11,616 nucleotides of DNA from an uncultured Collinsella sp. (GTDB taxonomy: Bacteria > Actinomycetota > Coriobacteriia > Coriobacteriales > Coriobacteriaceae). The position numbers and the translations under genes were made by a program. The notes under the pieces are model-generated. The model saw only the letters and a list, made by a program, of their open reading frames with translations, was not told the origin of the DNA and did no database searches. Where the stretch lies: the NCBI GenBank assembly GCA_900547345.1, contig URGG01000061.1, positions 1 to 11,616 of the forward strand, given 5' to 3'. Positions 6,531 to 11,616 of this stretch are shown piece after piece; position 1 is the stretch's first letter; each line of letters starts with the position of its first letter.

Positions 6531-6549
6531 TTGCGCGAAGGGAGCACAT

Positions 6550-7452
6550 ATGATTGTCGAGAACCATGCGCTGTGGGGCGAGGAGCCGACCGAGGATTAT
6601 CCGGCGACGTTTACGTATTTGGGTGCCGAGCCGTTGCCCGATAAACCGAATGGCCGCCGCCCCGCGGTGATTATCTGTGGCGGAGGTGCGTTTACGCATA
6701 TCGCTCCGCATGAGCAGGATCCTGTGGCGTTTGCGTTTTTGGATCACGGTTACCAGGCCTTTGTGCTCAACTATGTCACGAGTTCTACGGGTGACGTGAG
6801 CTTTCCGCACCCCCAGGCAGATCTTGCCAAGATGGTCGCCACGGTGCGCGCCAACGCCGACGAGTGGCATGTCGATCCTAAGCGCGTGTGCGTCGTGGGC
6901 TTTTCTGCTGGCGGCATGATTTGCGCCTCGCTGGCAACACAGTGGAAGACCGGCCCCTTTGCGGCACTTGCCGGGGCGCGTCCGGACGACATTCGTCCCG
7001 ATGCCGTGGTGCTGGGCTATCCATTGCTCGACTTTGCCTATGTGCGCGACATGCAGACGCGCGATCCGCGCATTGACTTGCGTGTGCCCAAGACGGGCGG
7101 CAAGACGGGGCGCGATTTGCTCAACGACTACCTGTCGATGGTGACGGGCGGCGAGGCAACTGACGAGCATCTGGCCGACATCTGCCCCACCACGCATGTT
7201 TCGCGTCAGATGCCACCGACCTTTGTGTGGGGCGTGTCCGACGACAAAACGGCGCCGATCGCGCAGGTCTATCCGTTTGCCCAACGCATGGCAGAGGAGG
7301 GCGTCCCTTGCGAGATGCACGTCTTTGACCAAGGTGGTCACGGCCTTTCGCTCGGCAACGCCAACACCGCGGTCGACAACGAGGACAAGCAGGTGGCGGT
7401 CCGTCCCTGGATCCGCCTAGCCTTCCGCTTCCTGGAGCGCCACGGGTTTTAG
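6550..7452 (+). CDS. Alpha/beta-hydrolase, esterase/lipase-like (COG0657 / BD-FAE-like)
   Basis: This 300-residue cytoplasmic enzyme (no signal peptide) probably cleaves esters, such as acetyl groups on sugars or xenobiotic esters; the substrate cannot be read from sequence. The oxyanion-hole strand-turn is IICGGGAF (41-48), the nucleophile elbow is GFSAGG with Ser119 (117-122), the acid is Asp231 or Asp232 in VWGVSDDKTAP, and the catalytic histidine is His264 in DQGGHGLSLGN. The cap region is around 160-210. ATG 6550 is preferred: GAAGGGAG lies 5 bases upstream and homology-like sequence starts there. Extending the frame to 6343 would cross both divergent promoters. The gene stands alone, diverging from crr, and is followed by a hairpin 1 base after the stop. 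Its position next to a PTS EIIA weakly suggests a sugar-ester substrate. Confidence 0.86.
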   Translation: MIVENHALWGEEPTEDYPATFTYLGAEPLPDKPNGRRPAVIICGGGAFTHIAPHEQDPVAFAFLDHGYQAFVLNYVTSSTGDVSFPHPQADLAKMVATVRANADEWHVDPKRVCVVGFSAGGMICASLATQWKTGPFAALAGARPDDIRPDAVVLGYPLLDFAYVRDMQTRDPRIDLRVPKTGGKTGRDLLNDYLSMVTGGEATDEHLADICPTTHVSRQMPPTFVWGVSDDKTAPIAQVYPFAQRMAEEGVPCEMHVFDQGGHGLSLGNANTAVDNEDKQVAVRPWIRLAFRFLERHGF

Positions 7453-7478
7453 TTACGGCGTTTTACCAAACGCCGTAA
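7453..7478 (+). terminator. Hairpin directly after the hydrolase stop (terminator-like, no U-tract)
   Basis: TTACGGCGTTT (7453-7463) and AAACGCCGTAA (7468-7478) form a perfect 11-bp stem with a 4-nt loop, starting immediately after the TAG stop. No U-tract follows on either strand, so it may act with Rho, protect the 3' end, or be part of the repeat-rich block that follows. Confidence 0.45.
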
Positions 7479-7492
7479 CCACTTGACGCTGC

Positions 7493-7591
7493 AAGCCCGC
7501 CAGGGCGGCAATCTGACGTTCAGCTTCGGCGGCATGACCAGAAGGTCAATGCCGCCTCGCTTCAAGGCACCTTGCTCGCTCTGGCGGGCTT
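7493..7591. repeat. Large nested inverted-repeat element (possible structured RNA or REP-like element)
   Basis: An 11-bp outer stem, AAGCCCGCCAG (7493-7503) against CTGGCGGGCTT (7581-7591), encloses a 12-pair inner hairpin: GGCGGCATGACC (7528-7539), AGAA loop, GGTCAATGCCGCC (7544-7556) with one bulged A. Smaller hairpins are possible on each side (CTGA/TCAG near 7513-7523 and CAAG/CTTG near 7563-7574), giving a cross-shaped fold. GGCGGCA also occurs at 7504-7510, so the 3' arm has two possible partners. Open frames through it have poor codon character and no family resemblance, so I read it as non-coding. Confidence 0.55.
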
Positions 7592-7635
7592 TCGCTGTCC
7601 GCGCCAAAACATCGGCGTTGCCATGGCCCAGATGC

Positions 7636-7682
7636 GGCACTCGGGGACGTTCCTTTTGTGCCGGCACTTGGGGACGTTCCTT
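7636..7682. repeat. Tandem extragenic repeat with GGGGACGTTCCTT core
   Basis: Two 20-base units (7636-7655 and 7663-7682) differ at one position: GGCACT then C or T before GGGGACGTTCC and TT, with a 27-base period. The junction contains the perfect palindrome GTGCCGGCAC (7658-7667), and GGCAC of unit 1 can pair with GTGCC at 7658-7662. The pattern looks like an extragenic repeat found between genes in many gut actinobacteria; that recollection is from memory, not a search. Translation gives a meaningless repetitive peptide. Confidence 0.7.
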
Positions 7683-7697
7683 GCAGCAATCTGTCGA

Positions 7698-7727
7698 TTG
7701 AACGTCGTTGTGTGTTCACGCTATCAT
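7698..7727 (+). promoter_or_regulatory. Probable promoter of feoAB
   Basis: TTGAAC (7698-7703) and TATCAT (7722-7727) are 18 bases apart. The predicted start near 7734 puts the two operator-like palindromes at about +9 to +42 and leaves a leader of about 84 bases. A second possible -10, TAAAAT (7735-7740), has no good -35 partner. Confidence 0.5.
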
Positions 7728-7741
7728 GTAAGCTTAAAATT

Positions 7742-7775
7742 GGTTAGCCATGGCAAACGGTTAGCCATGGTGAAC
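7742..7775. promoter_or_regulatory. Tandem palindromic operator candidate for a DtxR/IdeR-type metal regulator
   Basis: The 12-mer GGTTAGCCATGG occurs twice (7742-7753 and 7759-7770) with a 17-base period. Each copy is the left side of a palindrome centred on CCATGG: GTTAGCCATGGCAAAC (7743-7758, 14 of 16 positions symmetrical) and GTTAGCCATGGTGAAC (7760-7775, 12 of 16). The GGTTAGCC half-site resembles that of DtxR/IdeR boxes, which control iron uptake in actinobacteria. Its place between promoter and feoAB supports iron-dependent repression. Confidence 0.55.
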
Positions 7776-7817
7776 ATAAATGCAACGCCCTGTGGGCGTC
7801 GGGGGAGGAACACGGAC

Positions 7818-10178
7818 GTGAAGCTCGATACGCTCGAGATCGGAAAAGACGCCGTTGTCGCATCGGTGGCATCGGACGATCAGGCACTCCGACAGCATAT
7901 TTTGGACATGGGCCTAACGCCGGGCACCGAAGTCACCATGATGAAGTACGCCCCCATGGGCGATCCGCTCGAGATCCGCCTGCGTGGCTACGAGTTGACA
8001 CTGCGCAAGGACGATGCCGCTCGCATCGAGCTCGTGGGTATTCACGACACCGATACGGGTCCGCGCGCTAACGCCGCAATCGGCACGACGGAGCATCCGG
8101 CCCTGGGCGAGGGGACGTATTCGCCCCGTGCGGCAAAGACGGCCGTGCCAGAGGGCGCGCCGCTGCACTTTGCCCTCGCCGGCAACCAAAACTGCGGCAA
8201 GACCACGTTATTCAACCAGCTGACGGGCTCCAGCCAGCACGTCGGTAACTTTCCCGGCGTGACGGTCGACCGCAAAGATGGCACCATCCGTAACCATCCC
8301 GAGGCGAGCGTTACCGACCTGCCCGGCATTTACTCCCTGTCGCCGTACACAGGCGAGGAGGTCGTGAGCCGTCAGTTCATCCTCGACGAGCGTCCGGACG
8401 CCATCATCGACATCATTGACGCCACCAACATCGAGCGCAACCTGTACCTGACACTGCAGCTCATGGAGCTTGACCGTCCTATGGTCATCGCGCTCAACAT
8501 GATGGACGAGGTGACCGCCAACGGCGGCGCCGTAGACGTCAACTTGCTCGAGAGCCTGTTGGGCGTGCCCGTTGTCCCCATTAGCGCTGCCCGCAACGAG
8601 GGCATCGGCGAGCTGGTGGACCACGCCCTGCACGTGGCGCGGTTCCGCGAGCGCCCTGGTCGCCTGGACTTTTGCGCGCCCGACGGTCCGGACGGCGGTG
8701 CGCTGCATCGCTGCATCCACGGTATTGCTAACCTGATCGAGGACCATGCCGTGACGGCGCACATCCCGGTGCGCTTTGCGGCGACCAAGCTGGTCGAGGG
8801 CGATGAGCTGGTAACCGAGGCGCTTCACCTGGATCGCAATGAGCTCGACGCTATCGAGCACATCATCACCCAGATGGAGGGCGAGGCCGGCACCGACCGC
8901 CTATCTGCGCTGGCCGATATGCGTTTTAGCTTTATCGGCGACGTGTGCGGGCGTTGCGTCGTCAAGCCGCACGAGAGCCGCGAGCACGTGCGCTCCGTCA
9001 AGATTGACCGCATCCTGACAGGTCGTTACACAGCCATTCCGGCGTTTCTGGTGATCATGGGCCTCGTCTTTTGGCTGACGTTTGGCGTGATCGGCGCGGC
9101 GTTGCAGGGACTCATGGAGGACGGTATCGCTGCCATCATCGCCTCGGCCGATGCGGGCCTCAAGGCGTTCGGTACCAACGACGTGGTGCGCTCGCTGGCT
9201 GTCGACGGCGTGCTTACGGGCGTGGGCAGTGTGCTGACCTTCCTGCCGATTATCGTCGTGCTCTTTTTGTTCCTCTCCATTCTGGAAGACTCCGGATACA
9301 TGGCGCGCGTGGCCTTTGTCATGGATAAGGTGCTGCGTCGTTTTGGCCTGTCGGGCCGCAGCTTTGTACCCATGCTCGTCGGGTTTGGCTGCACCGTGCC
9401 GGCTATCATGTCGACCCGTACGCTCCCATCCGAGCACGACCGCAAGATGACGGTCATGCTCACGCCGTTCATGAGCTGCTCGGCCAAGTTGCCGGTCTAT
9501 GGTCTGCTGTGCGGGGCGTTTTTCCCACAGGCGACGGTTCCCGCCATGGTCTCGCTCTATCTGATCGGCATTGCGGTTGGCTGTATCGCGGCTTTGGTAC
9601 TCAACCGCACGGCATTTAAGGGCGACCCGGTGCCGTTTATCATGGAGCTGCCCAATTACCGCCTGCCGAGCGTCAAGACGACGGTGATGCTGGCATGGGA
9701 TAAGGCCAAAGACTTTATTACCAGGGCCTTTACCATTATCTTTGCCGCTACCGTGGTCATCTGGTTCCTTCAGACGTTCGACATCCGCTTTAATGTGGTC
9801 GCCGATCAGTCGCAGAGTCTGCTTGCGGGTCTCGGCAGCATCATTGCGCCGGCGCTGACGCCGCTTGGGTTTGGCGACTGGCGTGCATCCACGGCGCTCG
9901 TCACCGGACTTATCGCCAAGGAGAGTGTCATCTCGACCCTCACGGTGCTTTTGGGCGCGACCTCGCCCGCGGCACTGTCGACCATGTTTTCGCCGTTCAC
10001 TGCCTATGTGTTCCTGGTCTTTACGCTGCTGTACCCGCCCTGTGTGGCAGCCATCGGCGCCGTCAAGAGCGAGCTGGGCGCGCGCTACGCCGTTGCCGTG
10101 TTCGCGTTTCAAGTGACGGTCGCCTGGATCGTGGCGTTTGTCGTGCATTCGGCGGGCATATTGCTGGGGCTGGCTTAG
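7818..10178 (+). CDS. feoB: Ferrous iron transporter, FeoA-FeoB fusion
   Basis: This 786-residue inner-membrane protein imports Fe(II) under anoxic or reducing conditions. Residues 1-75 form an FeoA-like SH3-type domain (QHILDMGLTPGTEV at 26-39, LRGYELTLRKDDA at 55-67), joined by a linker of about 40 residues to the FeoB G domain. Its G1 is GNQNCGKTT (122-130), G2 is Thr149 in FPGVTV, G3 DLPG (167-170), G4 NMMD (227-230) and G5 SAA (256-258). A helical GDI-like region (about 285-380) precedes roughly eight to ten membrane segments from about residue 403. The Gate motifs are VGFGCTVPAIMSTRTL (521-536, with Cys525) and FMSCSAKLPVYGLLCGAFF (551-569, with Cys554). GTG 7818 is chosen as start because GGGGGAGGA lies 8 bases upstream and the FeoA domain begins there. 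ATG 7768 is in frame but lies in the operator and lacks a ribosome-binding site. No separate feoA or feoC is seen. Confidence 0.96.
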   Translation: MKLDTLEIGKDAVVASVASDDQALRQHILDMGLTPGTEVTMMKYAPMGDPLEIRLRGYELTLRKDDAARIELVGIHDTDTGPRANAAIGTTEHPALGEGTYSPRAAKTAVPEGAPLHFALAGNQNCGKTTLFNQLTGSSQHVGNFPGVTVDRKDGTIRNHPEASVTDLPGIYSLSPYTGEEVVSRQFILDERPDAIIDIIDATNIERNLYLTLQLMELDRPMVIALNMMDEVTANGGAVDVNLLESLLGVPVVPISAARNEGIGELVDHALHVARFRERPGRLDFCAPDGPDGGALHRCIHGIANLIEDHAVTAHIPVRFAATKLVEGDELVTEALHLDRNELDAIEHIITQMEGEAGTDRLSALADMRFSFIGDVCGRCVVKPHESREHVRSVKIDRILTGRYTAIPAFLVIMGLVFWLTFGVIGAALQGLMEDGIAAIIASADAGLKAFGTNDVVRSLAVDGVLTGVGSVLTFLPIIVVLFLFLSILEDSGYMARVAFVMDKVLRRFGLSGRSFVPMLVGFGCTVPAIMSTRTLPSEHDRKMTVMLTPFMSCSAKLPVYGLLCGAFFPQATVPAMVSLYLIGIAVGCIAALVLNRTAFKGDPVPFIMELPNYRLPSVKTTVMLAWDKAKDFITRAFTIIFAATVVIWFLQTFDIRFNVVADQSQSLLAGLGSIIAPALTPLGFGDWRASTALVTGLIAKESVISTLTVLLGATSPAALSTMFSPFTAYVFLVFTLLYPPCVAAIGAVKSELGARYAVAVFAFQVTVAWIVAFVVHSAGILLGLA

Positions 10179-10219
10179 TTATGAATTGACGGCGCAACCT
10201 CTGTGTATCGAATTGTTTT

Positions 10220-10253
10220 CGGCCCCGCATCTGTACTGACGGATGCGGGGCCG
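10220..10253 (+). terminator. Long hairpin after feoAB (probable terminator with poor U-tract)
   Basis: CGGCCCCGCATC (10220-10231) and GATGCGGGGCCG (10242-10253) form a perfect 12-bp stem. UGU/ACG at the top adds three pairs (one U-G) around an ACTG loop. The following bases, TTGCTATAT, are only moderately U-rich. It starts 42 bases after the feoAB stop. Its right half merges with the promoter of the next gene. Confidence 0.65.
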
Positions 10254-10265
10254 TTGCTATATAAT
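10236..10265 (+). promoter_or_regulatory. Probable promoter of the sotB-like gene
   Basis: A perfect TATAAT (10260-10265) is preceded at 18 bases by CTGACG (10236-10241). TGC at 10255-10257 sits directly before TATATA (10258-10263), an extended -10 alternative. The predicted start near 10272 gives a leader of about 27 bases with GGAGA before the ATG. The -35 lies in the loop of the preceding terminator hairpin. Confidence 0.55.
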
Positions 10266-10298
10266 CGCCTCAGCTCAAAACGATTGGAGACGTTATAT

Positions 10299-11495
10299 AT
10301 GACTCAGACAAGGCAAGACGGCATCACGCTCAAGCAGTGGCTCCCACTCGTCGGGCTCACCTGCTGTGCGTTCGTGTTCAACACGTCGGAGTTTATGCCC
10401 ATCGGCCTTTTGACTGATATCGCCGCGTCGTTCTCGCTCACCGAGGCCCAGGCGGGCATCATGATCTCGGTCTATGCCTGGGGCGTCATGCTGCTGTCGC
10501 TGCCGCTCATGGTGTTCGCCTCGCGCTTTGAGTTCAAGCGGATGCTGCTGGGCGTGCTGGCCGTGTTCTCGCTCGGTCAGTTCCTGTCCGCTGTGGCGCC
10601 GACCTATCCCATCCTGGTCTGCGCGCGCCTGGTGGTCGCTTGCGCACATGCCGTGTTCTGGTCAGTCGCCTCGATTATGGCCTCGCGCCTGGTCGACACT
10701 CGCCACGGCGCGCTCGCCATCAGCATGATCGCTACGGGCTCGTCCATCGCGCAGATCTTTGGCCTGCCGCTCGGTCGCGCCATTGGCTTGGCCGTGGGCT
10801 GGCGCATGACGTTTGCCGTGGTCGGGGGCCTCTCAGCCATCGCGGCCGTCTACCAGGCAGCGGTGTTCCCGGCCATGCCGGCGGGTGAGCGCTTTACCGT
10901 CAGACAGCTGCCTGAGCTGCTCAAGAACCCGCTCCTCATCGCGCTCTACGCAGTCACGGTCTTCATGGCGACCGGCTATTACGCAAGCTACAGCTATATC
11001 GAGCCTTTCCTGGCTCAGGTCGCCCATGTCGACGCAAGCGCTATCACCATGACGCTGACGGCGTTCGGCTGCTCCGGTCTGCTCGGAAGCTGGCTGTTCG
11101 GCCGCCTGTTCGATGGGCATCGCTTCCCGTTCTTGGCTATCACGCTCTCCGGCGTGCCGGTGGCCCTGCTGCTCATGGGGCCGGCCGCATCGTCGCTCGT
11201 GACAGTGCTTGCCGTCTGCGCACTGTGGGGTTGCTGCGCCACGGCCTTTAACGTGGCGTTTCAGGCCGAGCTCATCAAGCACACGCCGGCAGATTCGTCG
11301 GCCGTCGCCATGTCGATCTTCTCGGGCCTGTTCAATCTGGGCATTGGCACGGGTACCGCGATCGGCGGAGCCGTGGTTTCGGGTCCCGGTATCGCCTGGA
11401 TCGGCTTCGCGGGCGGGTCGATTGCCGTCGTGGGCGTCATCCTCGCTATCACGGTGATGTTCCCGGCCATACGCCGCGCAAAGTCTGTCGCCTAA
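10299..11495 (+). CDS. sotB: SotB-type sugar/drug efflux transporter (MFS, DHA1 family)
   Basis: This 398-residue protein with about twelve membrane segments is probably a proton-driven exporter. From remembered sequence it closely resembles E. coli SotB (YdeA), which exports L-arabinose and IPTG. Shared blocks are FNTSEFMPIGLL (27-38) in helix 1, QAGIMISVYAW (51-61), AHAVFWS (116-122), GLPLGR (155-160), GWRMTF (167-172), YSYIEPF (231-237) and FSGLFNLGIG (341-350). The central loop lies around 190-210 and the C terminus is short and basic. ATG 10299 has GGAGA 8 bases upstream and a strong -10 box before that; an extension to 10203 would run through the terminator. It has its own promoter and is probably monocistronic. 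The SotB/arabinose-efflux assignment is more secure than any specific substrate; amino-acid or drug export by DHA1 relatives cannot be excluded. Confidence 0.88.
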   Translation: MTQTRQDGITLKQWLPLVGLTCCAFVFNTSEFMPIGLLTDIAASFSLTEAQAGIMISVYAWGVMLLSLPLMVFASRFEFKRMLLGVLAVFSLGQFLSAVAPTYPILVCARLVVACAHAVFWSVASIMASRLVDTRHGALAISMIATGSSIAQIFGLPLGRAIGLAVGWRMTFAVVGGLSAIAAVYQAAVFPAMPAGERFTVRQLPELLKNPLLIALYAVTVFMATGYYASYSYIEPFLAQVAHVDASAITMTLTAFGCSGLLGSWLFGRLFDGHRFPFLAITLSGVPVALLLMGPAASSLVTVLAVCALWGCCATAFNVAFQAELIKHTPADSSAVAMSIFSGLFNLGIGTGTAIGGAVVSGPGIAWIGFAGGSIAVVGVILAITVMFPAIRRAKSVA

Positions 11496-11569
11496 TCACG
11501 TTTCCTCATCAGTTGCGGTGGAATAGTTCCTGTTTAAGGCCTCTGAAGGTCCAAGCAGGATCTCTTCCG

Positions 11570-11616
11570 TTACTCGATCTCCCAAGTCGCGCCCGAATGC
11601 AGCAACTCGTCCACCG
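11570..11616 (-). CDS. Possible 3' end of an unidentified minus-strand gene (partial)
   Basis: Reading leftward from the right edge, one minus-strand frame gives VDELLHSGATWEIE followed by TAA at 11572-11570. Codon use is GC-rich at the third position, like the real genes here, and a convergent gene would fit the layout. Only 14 codons are visible, so the family cannot be named and the call could be chance. Another minus frame stays open down to 11496, but its third positions are less GC-rich. Between 11496 and 11569 I see only a weak GG-CCT/AGG-CC hairpin near 11538-11552 and no clear terminator. Confidence 0.33.
   Translation of the reverse strand, partial: VDELLHSGATWEIE

Larger units (their letters stand above)
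7453..7817. other. 365-base non-coding interval between hydrolase and feoAB
   Basis: From left to right this gap holds the hairpin after the hydrolase gene, the nested inverted-repeat element, about 45 bases with no visible structure (7592-7635), the tandem extragenic repeat, the feo promoter, two operator-like palindromes, a short hairpin (ACGCCC-TGT-GGGCGT, 7785-7799) and the feo ribosome-binding site. I see no convincing gene in it. The feo reading frame stays open leftward to 7572, but that part encodes the repeat units and lies upstream of the promoter. Confidence 0.7.

Noticed and set aside
6442..7341. 299-codon minus-strand frame over the hydrolase gene
   Set aside because: The plus-strand hydrolase has an intact catalytic triad and ribosome-binding site; the antisense product lacks any recognisable motif.
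7483..7701. Small ORF translating the tandem repeat (repeated RSFCAGTWGRS-like peptide)
   Set aside because: The repetitive peptide is simply the extragenic repeat read in frame; no ribosome-binding site and no homology expected.
7572..7817. N-terminal extension of FeoB to the first in-frame ATG
   Set aside because: The extension encodes repeat units and lies upstream of the predicted promoter; the GTG at 7818 has the ribosome-binding site and begins the FeoA domain.
8901..10148. 415-codon open frame antisense to feoB
   Set aside because: Shadow of feoB; the product is rich in Arg, His, Asp and Gln with no family resemblance.
1..11616. CRISPR array, tRNA, rRNA, insertion sequence, phage or toxin-antitoxin genes
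   Set aside because: No regularly spaced repeats, no cloverleaf with a CCA-type acceptor end, and no transposase, integrase or toxin-like reading frame was seen.

Overview
The window is GC-rich, densely coded bacterial DNA. GC-rich third codon positions, a Feo/PTS/aminoacyl-tRNA synthetase gene mix, no RNA genes, and an extragenic repeat with a GGGGACGTTCCTT core together suggest an actinobacterial gut anaerobe of the Coriobacteriia, with Collinsella as my best guess. That assignment is inferred from style and protein recognition, not from a marker gene.

Left part (1-3899, all minus strand). Read in the direction of transcription: a WYL-domain regulator (3899-3111), a Tat-type lipoprotein substrate-binding protein of the TrpX/ABC_sub_bind family (2949-1969), its BPD_transp_2 permease (1765-842) and its ATPase (849-55). 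Together these form a complete ABC importer of the COG2984/COG4120/COG1101 type, closed by a strong terminator at 16-56. A hairpin between the binding protein and the permease could set the ratio of binding protein to membrane parts. The binding-protein gene has its own likely promoter, with a palindrome at the predicted start site.

Middle (4075-6423, minus strand). asnS (asparaginyl-tRNA synthetase, best read from a GTG at 5561) and a stand-alone PTS glucose-type EIIA gene (crr-like, start 6306) are separate transcription units, each with its own terminator and probable promoter. The crr leader carries a LacI-family-like palindrome.

Right part (6550-11495, plus strand). An alpha/beta-hydrolase gene diverges from crr. 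A 365-base non-coding stretch (7453-7817) follows, rich in hairpins and a tandem extragenic repeat and ending in the control region of an FeoA-FeoB fusion gene (7818-10178). That control region has a promoter followed by two tandem palindromes with DtxR/IdeR-like half-sites. After feoAB comes a long hairpin whose loop overlaps the putative -35 of the next gene, a SotB-type sugar-efflux MFS transporter (10299-11495). The right edge may hold the last 14 codons of a convergent minus-strand gene.

The coding genes belong to known families. The points that deserve a second look are in the non-coding DNA: the feo operator, the structured repeat block, the crr and binding-protein operators, and the terminator/promoter overlap. 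I did not find a convincing undescribed multigene system.
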